Origin: Seriola aureovittata
Lineage: Eukaryota > Chordata > Actinopteri > Carangiformes > Carangidae
Reading direction: 5' to 3'
DNA: 64,000 nt
Assembly: GCF_021018895.1 (NCBI RefSeq)
Contig: NC_079382.1
Location: 15,543,501 to 15,607,500 of the forward strand
In this document: one piece after another, positions 24,291-35,855 of the stretch
Layout: each line of letters begins with the position of its first letter
Numbering within the stretch: the first letter of the stretch is position 1
Made by a program: the position numbers and the translations under genes
The notes under the pieces: model-generated
Database searches by the model: none
Seen by the model: the letters and a program-made list of their open reading frames with translations, nothing else
What the model was told of the DNA's origin: nothing

Positions 24291-26195
24291 ATGCCTCTGA
24301 ACTCCTCTGATGACAACCGGACCATCTCTGTGTTCACCTCCAAACTGACCCCTGCCGCTGACATATGTGTGGGACTGGCCATCCTCTCTGTAGGTATGTG
24401 CATCTCTCTTGTTTTAAGGTTGTAAAAATACTCTTTATTTTCTGTGTCGCTTTCTTTGAAGCTCTCTGATGTTTAGACAGTGGATTATCCAAATCCAAGT
24501 CACCACTTTAATTCATATTCTACATATTATACAAATTTTTCCAAAACCCAGCCCAGTCACATTGTGTTGTGTGTTTGAAAACATTAGAATTTCCATTGAG
24601 TATAAAATAAAGTTGAACAATGTTAATGATATTAAATTAAATTTGTTATGTTGATAACAGAAAATGTTTGTACATTTTGTTTGAGATGTGAATCAAAACA
24701 CACATTGCATGTAAGTAATGTAATTAATGTAAGTAATGTAATGTTAATAATGGTGGTTTATGTGAAAACAGCAGACACATTTGGAGCTTAACTTTGTAAA
24801 TGTCACAGTTCCTGCTCATTGACATGCATGTGTTATTCTTTATTTAGCATATCTAATCAGGAGTAATTAAGAAATGGTGTGTGTTTGTTTTGCAGTAATG
24901 ACACTTGCATGTTTAATGTGTCTTAATATGCAGTTAATATTTGAACTGTGTAGTTCTGCCATGAGACATGTGGCGTCTGAAAAAGCCAGTTATCCAGTTT
25001 TTTATTTTTTATTACTAAAGTATATAAACTATACTATTACTACTACTATTATCTATACTATACTATTAAACCATAGTATACTATGCACTTAAACTATACT
25101 ATTAACTAGAGCACCAAATGTGTATTAGTCCACATCTGAAAATAGTCCGTAACAAATGCTCAGTTCACTTCTGTGTGAGAAATGTGCAGAAACAAGAGCG
25201 ACAGCCCTCCACTGGCTGATGTAAAAAGCAATGGATGAGGTCATGTGTTGTTGTTAGAGTCCACACAGGTAGGCGGTTGATGTGCATGGATGGGTCATGA
25301 GAGATTGCTGTGTGTCTCTTTTTTTTTAAACCAACAGACAACATAACAACTTCTTTTTTTTTTCATAGTATGGCTGTGATTGGTCGATAACTTTAACTAA
25401 ATGTACATTATTTTAACCACAGGGGGCATCAAGTCAGAAAATGTTTTGGGCAGCGCATTTGGGGGAGAACAAACAGATGGCCACAGTCAGGCTGTGGAAG
25501 CTGAATTGTATTGACAGATGGACTGATTCATTGTTGGTTCAGCCTTTTCCAGGGATTAGTGGACATTAAGAAACAAATACAATATTGGCTTTTCTTCTGT
25601 GGATAGCCTCATTGATTGATCGACAATTTTTTTCAGCTCTGTCTAACAATCAGCACTGAGCACATGTATTGGTTCAAGCTGGATTTGTGAAGATACCTTT
25701 TATTTAATTTCAAGTCTAAAAGCTGCAGTGTCATTTTGAGTATGACACTCCTTGTGTTGTCATCCATCGAGCGGACTGATAGTGTGTCAGATGTGACAGC
25801 AGCTAATACAGAAGTTTATCCATTCACAGAATAATTCATAAACCTGAAACCGCCGCTTTGGTGGAAGCAAAAAACCTGCAAACACTGAAGCTCCATGAAG
25901 TTGAGGGGAGCTGCAGTTGGGTGATAACTCTTTGTAGGTTCATCATGAAGAGCGACACCTTTCACATTGATTAAAGTTACATGATCCGTTGTTTTATTTA
26001 TTATAGTCACTTACAATCAAATTAATTAATATACAGTAAATCAAAGTTTTCTACATTCCAGTCAGACTGCCTGAAACTGTAGTAGGCATTATTCATTCAA
26101 GTAAGTTATAAAAGCACCATGCAGTCAAGTTACATTGTGTTGATGAAGAAAAACAGATTTTTCTTTAATGCAGGACTATTTTTTTACACAAATTA

Positions 26196-26236
<41 letters not shown>

Positions 26237-29200
26237 TGTAGTGTAGCAGCAGGCAGCAAAAACCAAAACAAAACAAAACAAAACAAAACAAAAAAGAAGC
26301 CTAATAAACCAACTGTATACCTGCTCAGCACTAGATGGTGAATGTAGTGGTGAACTAGTGTTTTCCTGAACTGGAGGAAACCCAAACAGAGCTAAAAGAA
26401 GAGCGACTGTTGGACAGGTGAACAATGACTCCAAATGACTGCTTGTTTGATAAATCTGCCAGATTTGTAAATAAGCAGTTGGTTGCTAACATGTTTTGCC
26501 ATATCAACTTTATACGCTGATAATATGTGAATTTTGTGTTTACAGCCTGTTGTGCTGCCTCCAAGTGGCCAAAAAGAAAATGCAGCTACAGTATAATTAT
26601 TGTTCCCCCTCTGGTCCTCTTTCCCTCTCTGTAGTTCTGCTCTCAGTTCTGGGCAATGGGCTGGTTCTGGTGATCTGTTACCGCAGGAGGAAAAAGATGG
26701 TGGGCTCGGAGCTGCTGTGTGTCAACCTGGCGGTGGTGGACTTCCTCTGCTGCATCTGTTTCTACCCGCTCTCCATCCTGTCCTCCTTCCACCACGCCTG
26801 GCTGGGGGAAGACATCACATGTGTTTACTACGGCCTTGGCTGCTACATTTTCGGACTGTGTGGCATGTTCACCATCACCGCCATCAGCATCATGCGCTAC
26901 CTGAAGACCTGCTACAGCCTGGTTTACGGTGAGGGCAGGTGTTGATTCAGGACGATTTGAGGACTTTGATTGTAGTTGAGGAGATACAGACGGAGAAGGA
27001 CAGGACAGATAAAAAGCTTTATTGGTAGTAATACATCAAATAATCCTTATCTAAAGCTTTTCACAAAGCCCCCATGCACAATACAGAATCAGAAGTAAAG
27101 AAAAGTATTGTTAAAAGTTTTTTTTTTTTTTTACCAACTTAAAAGCAAAATTGAAGGCAGTGTATTACATCAACCCAAAGAAGTTTTCACAATGTGAAGT
27201 TATGATATTGGTAAAAGTTAAACTACATTTACTTTTTGTCACAATGGAATAATTTTTACTCCTTTTCTTCTGTCAAACTGTCAGAAATAATAGCATTTTG
27301 CTGCTTTGTGTGTCAGTGATTATTTCTTTTAAATGGCTTGCACAAAAATTGAGAAAATGTCAAATGAAAGCTGTCATTTCAGTGTGACCAGCATGTCTGT
27401 TCTTATGTGCACAAATGGCCACATTAAAGATGTTTTTCAGGATAAATAGAGCCTGATGTGCAGAACTGATGACATGTCAGCTTTTATTAAGAACTGAACA
27501 ACATCAGGGGTTAGTTTTCTACCATCCTTATATACTGTGACCATATTATAGCATTATTTTCTCCATTAGGGAACCTGATATGTGTCAAAAAAAAAAGATC
27601 CCTTGTTCAATTTAGCCACAAAGGAGATACAAAGATAATGTGGATTAAAGCAAGCTTCTTAGAAGGAATTGTTTCACATTTTAGGAAAAATATGCTTATT
27701 CTCTTTGTTGCCAAGAGTTAGCTGAGAAGATACAACTTAGAAGCTAGTTAGCTTAGCATAAAAAAATAGAAACAGGGGGAAACAGCTAGACTGGCGCTGT
27801 ACAAACCTGCCCAAGAGCACCATTCACTCAAAACTCAATAATTAATATGTTATATCTTAATTTGCACAAAAATTAAATTTGTGGTTTCACAGGAGCTTAC
27901 AACAACAAGACTTCTGTGTGTCAAGCTAAGCTAACTGGCCGCTGGCTGTCGTTAGCTTCCTATCCTTCCTTTCCAGGCGGACAGAGTTGTTTCTTCATCT
28001 AACTTCATCTAAAGTGTATTTTAACTATTCTTAAGCAGCTGAAACATGGATTATATGAGCATACACTTTGTAACTACACTAACGCTGTAAAATCACTAAC
28101 AACTTCTGCTCCTCTCTGCAGCTGTGTGGCTGGAAGGAGCCAACATCCGAATAGCGTGCTGCGTCATCTGGCTGGTCGCTGCCGTGTGGTCCAGCTTCCC
28201 TTTGTTCGGCTGGGGCGAGTACGTCCCTGAGCCTTATGGGCTATCCTGCACCATCGCCTGGAGGGGTTATCACACCTCAACGAAGGACGCTTTCTACGTG
28301 ATCTGCTCCTTTGCCTGCTTCACACTGGTTCCTGTCCTCTTCATCGTGGTGTCCCAGTGTCGGATCCTCTACAAGGTGTCCCGCTTCTCCTACTCGCTGT
28401 CTGCCAGAGGCATCCGCAACAACCTGCGGCACGCTGAGAAACGGCTCTCCGTGGTGAGCGAGGTGGTGGGAAGAAAGTCCGTTATGTGTATTGTAGTATA
28501 TGATACAGAACCTGTAACCTGAGACTGAACCTCAGACAAAAGACTGACAAAAATGAAGACATGAGAATCAACTTGGACCTGACTGCACTAAAACTTTATT
28601 TATTATGAATTGACTCTTACTCTTGATTTGAGACTTGAAAGCTTAATCATATGTAGTTTTAAGCTGTAGACTGTTACAGCAGGTGCCTGGACACTAGAGT
28701 TACAAAATTGAAGACTTGACTTGGACTTGACTGCACTAAAACCTGACTTTGTGAGACACGAGTCCCTATAGACTTGATTTGAGACCTGAACAAAAAGGAG
28801 TTTTTGCTCTGACAAGACTTGACTTTCCTCTAATACTTAAAAAACAGCTCTGGAGTCAGTGCATTTCTAATCCAAGTTCCAAAGCCTTTAGGGCACGTCA
28901 ACGTCAAGTCAAAAGTCTTGATAAGCAAATAAGCATGATGACGGTGGTGGAGAGTGCTGTCTGATGTGACACGCTCACAGATGCTCAATCGTCTTGAGAT
29001 ATGGTTACCGGGAAGGCTGTAGCATGAGATTCCTATCACTTTCATTCTCTATCAACCAGTCAGTGTGTTTGTACATGCATTTGGTTGCTTTCATTCGCAC
29101 AAAGTTCTCAAGAACCCCATGCAGCTTGTTTATCAGACGGAGATATGAGGGACCCTCTTCCAACTCTAATAATAACAATCATTCTCAGGCAGGTTCTGGA

Positions 29201-30273
29201 GTTGTGAGGAGAATCTTTTGTCTATGATTTCTAAGTAGATTTATTTATGGATTGTCTCCAGGGATGGACATAGAAGGGAAGGATATCCTGCGAAAAATGT
29301 AAGTCACACTGAATCTGAAAAATGTGTATCATGTCTGTGGGTTTTCGAGTACTTCCAATCAAGGTACTAAAAAACCTTTCAGGCAACAACACCTCGCATG
29401 TGGCAACCCAAAAATAGTTCTTATCAATGGGATGGGTTATAACACACACACCACTGGCTGTGGTGACAAAGGTATACATCATCACAATACTTCCTGTTTC
29501 ACTACCGGAAATAAATGTAATTTCGAATAATTTGAACATCTGATATTCACATGACTGTAAAGAGATTAGTCCTACTTATCAGTAGAACATTGGCCACATG
29601 ACCATTGCTTTTGTTTTTCTGTAGTCTCCCAGGAAACATGCTTTATGTGACTACACTCTTGTGTATTAATAGCTACACATCATAAGAAATGATTCATTAA
29701 GTGTTTTTCCAGTGTTTCCAGTGTTGCAAGTAATTTTCTGTCATCTGTTACTTCCTCTTCCAGATGTTTTTCTGCATCAGCCTAGGCTTTGTGATTGCTT
29801 GGGCCCCGTATGCTGTTGTGTCCTTCCTCTTCATTTTCCACAAGGAGCACTGGTATATGGCTCCTGAGGGCTTTGTTTTCCCCGCCCTCTTCGCCAAAAG
29901 CTCCCACATCTACAACCCCTTCATCTACTTCTACTTCAATAAGACTTTCCAGCGGGAGCTGCGCTGCCTGCTCCTCTCATTCTGCCCCAAGCTGGGGGGA
30001 AACCGAGTAGGCGACCACGTCACTGCGGGCCATCAAGCCCCGTACCCTATCCACATTCAACTCCAGGAAAGAGGCTGCGTTAAAAAGAAGACCTTTGGTT
30101 TGTCTCAGGACAGAACTCAGAGTAGGAGCAAGAGCAAAGGCAAAGTAACACACACTAGCGGCAACCGTGTCCATGGCAGGCCTGTGTACGCCTGCTGGGG
30201 CTCCACATCGAAGAACGCTCCCACCATCATACACAATAAACCTGCCAAAGAGTCCCTACCGGTCTCTATATGA
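24291..30273 (+). CDS. Neuropsin-group (OPN5-like) non-visual opsin, 4 exons
   Basis: Seven-helix retinal-binding receptor, 412 residues. Exons 24291-24393, 26635-26928, 28122-28453 and 29764-30273 join with matching phases at GT-AG sites. The start is the ATG after the CA repeat; the leader MPLNSSDDNRTIS has two N-glycosylation sequons. Visible landmarks: GNG in helix 1 (41-43), NLAVVD in helix 2, the C97-C175 disulfide pair, Y100 at the bovine E113 position, E169 at the E181 position, WAPY in helix 6, K288 in FAKSSHIYNP as the Schiff-base lysine, NPFIY in helix 7 and NKTFQREL leading to helix 8 with nearby cysteines. GWGEYVPEPYGLSCT strongly recalls OPN5 (GLGDYVPEPFGTSCT). Unusual: helix 3 ends in IMRYLK, Met replacing the acidic residue of DRY. 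The basic Ser/Lys-rich tail has about 80 residues beyond helix 8. Fish have several neuropsin subtypes (Opn5, 6, 7, 8, 9); I cannot say which this is, so no symbol. Intron 1 and the 3' end carry repeats. Confidence 0.9.
26201..26295. repeat. (GT)17 and (AAAAC)n microsatellites
   Basis: Seventeen GT units, then after about 30 bases a run of AAAAC units ending near 26295, in intron 1 of the opsin gene. Open frames on the minus strand (His-Thr and Phe-Val-Leu runs) are products of these repeats. Confidence 0.9.
26365..26575. repeat. Dispersed repeat family B, copy 2
   Basis: Shares 'acagagctaaaagaagagcg', 'gtaaataagcagttggttgc', 'ctttatacgctgataatatg' and 'ctgcctccaagtggcc' with the copies at 11.2 and 32.9 kb. 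It ends only about 60 bases before opsin exon 2 and contains a good acceptor-like 'ttgtgtttacag'. Confidence 0.65.
27670..28000. mobile_element. Palindromic element family A, copy 2 (diverged)
   Basis: Contains 'cttattctctttgttgccaa', 'gttagcttagcataaaaaaa' and 'aacagggggaaacagctaga', then the inverted phrases 'agctaagctaactggccgct' and 'tatccttcctttccaggcgg'. It lies in opsin intron 2 just before exon 3. Confidence 0.6.
28530..28960. repeat. ACTTGA-rich repeat block in opsin intron 3
   Basis: Two related sub-blocks, at about 28565-28645 and 28710-28795, each read 'acttgga..tgactgcactaaaac' and then 'cttgatttgagac(t/c)tgaa'. The whole stretch is rich in the ACTTGA/GACTTG word. It follows exon 3 by about 80 bases. 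It is a degenerate tandem or dispersed element with no coding content. Confidence 0.55.
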
Positions 30274-30400
30274 ACTCTGTCTATCATAGGGCTGTGTATT
30301 AGCCATAACCTGGTGATACGAAACATATCACGACACATGGGTTACGATTCAATATATTGCGATATTGTAAGCAAGGCGTTTTTTTGTTTAATCTAATTTT

Positions 30401-30406
30401 AATAAA
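30401..30406 (+). terminator. Candidate polyadenylation signal of the opsin gene
   Basis: AATAAA 128 bases after the opsin stop codon, within the transposon-like element. A second AATAAA at about 30611 is inside the nested SINE. If either is used, mobile DNA supplies the 3' end of the mRNA. Confidence 0.4.
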
Positions 30407-30451
30407 ACGTATAGTATAAAGAACACACCACTATATGCATAAAATCTGGGT

Positions 30452-30665
30452 GGGCCGACCTGATAGCTGAATGGTTGGGGCGTATATCACATGAGTGCAA
30501 ATGCCCTGAGTAGCAAGTTCACAGGGCAACTCCCGCCTGACTGGTTGGATCATTTGCTGCGTGTCATTCCCCTTCTCTCTCCCTGCCTTTCCTGTTCACC
30601 AGAACTATCCAATAAAGGAATAAAAATAACAATAATAAGTAAAAGTAATAAAAGTGCTTGTAGGA
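30452..30665 (+). mobile_element. tRNA-derived SINE nested in the transposon-like element
   Basis: The head 'tgatagctgaatggttgggg' resembles an A box, followed by a decayed B-box region. The tail 'ctgcgtgtcattccccttct', 'ctctccctgcctttcctgtt' and 'ccaataaagg' is the typical 3' end of a fish SINE, with an A/T-rich terminal stretch. It interrupts the surrounding element, so it inserted later. I saw no clear target-site duplication. Confidence 0.6.
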
Positions 30666-32894
30666 TTCTTTAGGTGAACAATTACGTGAATAAAATAAAT
30701 TAAACAGACAGCGCTACATAGACAGTGTTGAGAGGGATCCGCTTGTTTAACATTTGCTGTTCCGTCAGCGGTTCAGAGTGATGTCTTGCTAAGTGTGCAC
30801 TCAGATTTATTGTGTTGCCTGAGTATTTGATTTTGCCATGGCACGTTTTTCAAATGATGTATGGCTCTTGTCGATCTCCTTAGTGCCTTCTTCATTGTGG
30901 AAGCTGAAATGAGCCCACACTTCAGCTCTGTTCGCTGCCAGAGCCCGACCTTGTGCTCCTTTGGATTCAGGTGGTAACGTTTGGTAACCCTAAATCGAAT
31001 CTTTGCACATCAACTATTAATTATAAATCAATACAGTGTTTTTGAGAATCGATACAGTGTCACCAAACATAATATTCAAGTGTCTCGATATTTTCTTACA
31101 CCCCTAGTCTAATATAATGTTTATACAGGGACAGGGAACTGTGATGTAAATGAAACTGTGTACAGCCACCAAACAGTCTGGTCCTGTACTTGTCATTGAA
31201 GACTCAGAAATCATGACTGGATGATTGAGCAGCTAACTCCATTTATCTTGTTACTCTCCATTTGTAACAAATAGCAGCTGCATAGTAAAGTGTCTCCTTA
31301 GTCGTCCTAACATTTAGACCACAAAACTGATACAATTCATAAACATACAAGTCATAAACTCTGTGTTATTATTAGTGTTATACATGCAAACGTATACAAC
31401 TGTGCATCCTTTTGCACAGGTCTGACATGAAAACAGGGCTGAGTAGATTCGCTATTTACATGCAAGTAAGATCTGCGTGATCCGTTTGTATTATGCAGAC
31501 TTCTTCCTCTGTCTACTAAGTGGATGTTTTTGTTCTTCAAACACCGGTGTCAATAATGGATTCATTCCAGTTAGGTGAGGTATTGTAGTTGCAGGGCTCT
31601 GGTATTCAGCATGCTGGATTGCGTTGGTTTAGACTGGATTATTTCCACTATTTTCTGACATTTTACAGACAAGATGATTAATTGAGAAAATAAAAAGGAG
31701 ATTAACTGATTATGATTAGAGAACTGTTGTTGTGGTCCTAACATCAACATCCAAGCCAGAATTACAACAGGGAAACGCTGTCTCTGGGATAAAGCTTCGA
31801 CATGTCTGATATTGGCTCTTAATAATAGAGAAATGCCTGAAACCCAAACAAATATGGATTCATCACATCAGCCATAGACTCTCGTTCAATGTAACTGAAC
31901 TCAATCATCTGCTGTCTTCTGTGTAATCCGCTCTTTAAACAAATCCATCTGAAAGCTACAATGCCATCCACTCCTCTGCAGTTACACCGGTTCAGTGTGT
32001 GTGTTTATGTGCCCGAGTGTGAACTGTTTGAACTCCACATTTGTATTGTATTTGTAATGTTTTGTACACTGTGTTTCTGTCGTTCAATGCCTACTTGTAC
32101 TAATGGCAGTATACTGAATTAGCAAACGTGGATATATAATATTCTGTCTAAAGTTTTGATTTTATTCTTAACGAATTTATCTACATTTTCATGATATTTG
32201 AATGTTTCTTCATACCAATGATGCGTTTCTTTTCATGAATTTTCCTAATGTTACCAGCTAAAAAGGTCAAATGCTTGTTTCACTCCAAATTCATGAATTA
32301 TCAAACATTTTAAGTATTTATTTGAAAACTACTGATGCACATGTGCTGACTGTGTTTGTCTGTCTGTTTTTAGGAATCTGAACTGTGAATATATCCTTTG
32401 TCGTCATTTTTCATCTCCCTTGTGTTCTAAAGCTTTCCTAAAGGTTTATTTTTCTAACAGTCTGATGTCTTTTGTGACATTTAAATGACATTAAAAAATG
32501 ATTTAAAAAAAAAAAACTGCAGTATGATATCAAATCCATTTTAACTGTTTGAAACCAAGAAATCTTGTGATTGTTAATATTTCACGGCTCAAAATGCTCA
32601 AATTTCTATTCAGTTCATGGTCTAATTCTCTGGTGATTCAACAGCTGCATAAATGGAAGGAAATAAAATTCCCTCACAGAGCAGAATCTGCTTCATCTCA
32701 TTTCTTAACCCTCAGCCTGAGTGGTTTAACTGCTTCATGCATGTTAATGGCAGACCAGTTAATTTGTCTGCCGTTGTCACAATTTAACCAGCTCCTTGTA
32801 CTCTACTAGCTAGCTAGTTAGGAGCGAACCCTCCTGCACTCTTGATGAAAGTTGTTGAATTGCTGCTATGGTCAATACTTTTATGATTATGTTT

Positions 32895-33190
32895 TCAGCT
32901 TGCAGACACAGTTAGAGACTAGCTGGTGGATATAGTGGAAAATTTAGCAGCTAAAGAGCCAGATATTCCCCTCAGGAGTTGGTAGAGGCCAAAATCAGAG
33001 CTAAAAAGGTCAATACTGGACTTACATTGACCAGGTGGACAGAAACACAGCTTTAGATGAATGTGTGTCACTCCTTATCTGCTGGATGTGGAAATAAGCA
33101 ATTGTTTGCTAACAGCTTTACCACAACAACTTAATAAGGTGATGATATGTTAATGTTGTGTTTGCTGGTCCTTCTGGTTCTGCAGAGAGG
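32895..33190. repeat. Dispersed repeat family B, copy 3
   Basis: The fullest copy in the window: 'gttagagactagctggtgga', 'agcagctaaagagccagata', 'ctcaggagttggtagaggcc', 'ctggatgtggaaataagcaa', 'ttgtttgctaacag'. It aligns by eye with the copies at 11.2 and 26.4 kb. Confidence 0.65.
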
Positions 33191-35224
33191 GAAATTCCTG
33201 ATTAATTTGTGGGTCTGTTTATCGAGGGGCTTCTCCCGGGGGCTTTGTCTAATGTGAGTAGACCTCCAGAGTATCCACAAACCATCCATGAATGAGGCGG
33301 TTACATGCACACCTATTCAGACAATGCTACAGGGATCAATTGAGAAACCAAATGTGCCAGATCAAAGTCCTGGTTACAGATACTGTGTCAGTCTGTTCTG
33401 GTTAAAGGTCTTGAGCAGTGAGATGTTTATCCGGGGTTTGTGTATGTGCTACTGATTATGTAACCTCTTGACAATAGGGTGCATTGATGAGCGAAGCCGC
33501 ACAGCAACGCAGTGTTTCCTCCGTCGTCCAAATCCCTGGATGAACTCACCACCGGCCTCCATCAAGAATTTACTGCGGTGAGATACACTCAACAAAGTTA
33601 CAAACGGTTTTAGAAACACGGTAAGAATGTTAATAAGTGATCAGAGGCAGTGCTGTCCTCAGGTTAGTGTGCTCAAATGTTTTACTTTGAAAGGAAAAAG
33701 CGACTTCTTGGAATGGGAAAAGTTTTACAGAGAGACACTTCAGTCTGTGGAAGCTTAATTACTTTCACTGCAAAATCAAAATACACATGCCCCTAAGATG
33801 GAAACTTGCCTCGAAGGTTCATCTATTGAAGAAAGCATGTAGGAAATTACGTCAATTGTAGGAGTGACAGTAACTGAATACATCTGTGGAGTAAGTGTAG
33901 CCCATCACTGCCACTGCAAGAGACAGCCAAGATCAAACCTGCTCTGAATTGGCTCCATGCTGAGCTTTTGAAAACTAGATGGAAACCATTAACTTTTCTA
34001 AACCGGACTAAATAGACTTCTCCAGGACCCGGGCCAACTCAAAACACTGTTAACAAAAGGGCAAAAGTGCTGTTTGTTTGTTTGTATGTCCCCCTGCTGA
34101 CAAGTTATTACTGGAGTTTGCATGTTTTAGTCCAAATAGTTGCAGGTCAGCTGAAATGGAGACCCTGAATTTCCCACAGACATAAATGTGAGTATTTTAT
34201 CTGCAACCTACTGTAGAAACATTCGAGTTCTTTCACATGTCGTGGGAATGAATATCATGTGTATATGATAGCTGAGGGCAGCAGCTAGCAGTTGGCATGT
34301 TTTTTGTGCCAGCAAGATTACTTGAGTTATTTCACACAAATGTTATGATGCTGATAAATAACCAGTGTAATCACAAAAGGAAGCAAATTCATCAATGCAA
34401 ACTTGGCAACTTTGTCGCTATACGTTTAGTTTTTAGTTTTAACTTTAGTCTAAGCTGCCTGCTTCTCCAAACTGGCAGCACATTAACCCAAATCTACTGC
34501 AGATACACTTAATATGGATAAGTACCTCATACAACCGCTCGTCAATTAACCTGAACTATCACTTTAAGTATGAAAATAAAGAGAATCTGTTAAATGTTCT
34601 AAAATCCGTGAGGGTTAAATCTCTCACACTTGGAGATACGCATTCTCTCGTTCTTCTAGGAGTATTTTTATTATCAATCAACACCTCTCTGAATCAGTTT
34701 CAACACAAACTGAACGTTATAACCTTCATGAAGGTAGAATTTATTGCAGGAATGTTGTATTAGACTGCAGCTATCAAAATATTTGCAAATTGGTTTTTGG
34801 TTTTCTGTTGATTGATTGGTTGACTTGATCATCAGGTCAATAGCATAATTCAAAAGCAATCAAGAAATAGGAACTTTTAATTTAAATTTTAGATTAATGT
34901 GACCAAAGCCTCAAAATGTAAAGAAATAGGGAAAAACAAACTGCTGGGTCTTAACAGCAGAAATCACAACGTCAGAAATGTTTTGTAGTAGGATGAAAAG
35001 TGTGAACAAATCTTCGGTTCGTTATGAAACTGTGGTGGACAAATTCAGGTGAAGAATGAGAAACACTGTGGTGGATTTACCAGATAGTAAGAAAGAGGCT
35101 TCTCTGCAGAGCATCGTGCAGGAGACATAGGCTACATGACATTATACAACACACGTCACAAAGAAGCTCTGACCCTCTGAGGCTGTAATGTAATGTGCCA
35201 TCTGACTTATCCAAACATCTAGGA

Positions 35225-35400
35225 GCATTTTCAGATCAGATGTGTGCGCTCTGTGCAACCGTGTGCGTTGCAATCACCTTCCACTGTCCACATGGGCGCT
35301 GAACGGAAAAATGACAACTGTGTCAGTCTGAAACTAGCAAATGCACTTGAGTTGCGTTTTGCGTTGCTTTGCGCCGGGTGTAAGATTGGGCCCTTAGTCC
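35225..35400. repeat. Dispersed repeat with a GCGCCGGGTGTAAGATTGGG phrase
   Basis: The 79-codon frame across it is open by chance in what looks like a known type of fish dispersed repeat ending 'ccgggtgtaagattgggccc'. Recognition is by memory of that phrase. No coding evidence. Confidence 0.4.
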
Positions 35401-35762
35401 GGGTATACAATACAGTCAATGCAGACCAAGCCTCTGAATCAGACACTCTGATTGGCTATGACAGCACCCACTGGAGCCAATAGGAATGTAGAATTGAGTG
35501 ACGTGCTAGACGTCACTGGCAAAGAATGCGGGTGGGAATTGATCAATAAACACAGACAAAGCAGTAATGTGCCAGAAAAACGGTAAAACTACTCCAAATA
35601 TTTCATACCTTTTATGTTAGTGTATCGACTCTCGGGGCGAACGGCGGCTTGTTAGAAAGCGCCGACTGTCTAGTTTAAGCAGAAAAAAACGGCAAGTCTG
35701 CAGCTCAAACGGTCGCGGAGTAATGACGTAAGGTCGGTGGCCTAGCAGTTAAGCTAACTAAT

Positions 35763-35855
35763 GTTAGCTAGTTTCTAGGTTTTGCCTTAAGTTACAGATT
35801 AACTAACTATTATTACCTAGTTTCTAAGTTTTGCCTTGAGGTACAGTTTAGGTAA
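35763..35855. repeat. Two-copy tandem duplication, about 48-bp period
   Basis: Copy 1 reads 'ctagtttctaggttttgcct' then 'taagttacag'; copy 2 reads 'ctagtttctaagttttgcct' then 'tgaggtacag'. The copies are about 85 percent alike by eye. GTTAGCTAG words flank both sides. Confidence 0.75.

Larger units (their letters stand above)
30288..31108. mobile_element. Non-autonomous transposon-like element, downstream of opsin
   Basis: Starts 'gggctgtgtattagccataa', passes through 'acgattcaatatattgcgat' and ends '...tgagaatcgatacagtgtca ... tcttacacccctag'. The two ends share inverted ATCGATACA/TATTGCGATA-type words typical of a fish DNA transposon remnant. It begins about 14 bases after the opsin stop codon and is split by a SINE at about 30.45-30.66 kb. 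No transposase frame is visible. Confidence 0.55.

Noticed and set aside
24020..24403. 127-codon minus-strand frame with Cys-Val run
   Set aside because: Created by the CA microsatellite and the complement of opsin exon 1.
33469..33582. Open segment reading CIDERSRTATQCF and on to a stop before a gtgaga
   Set aside because: Only about 40 codons, preceded by a stop, no family resemblance and no partner exon. Could be chance.
35244..35483. 79-codon plus-strand frame
   Set aside because: Lies across a dispersed fish repeat; open by chance.
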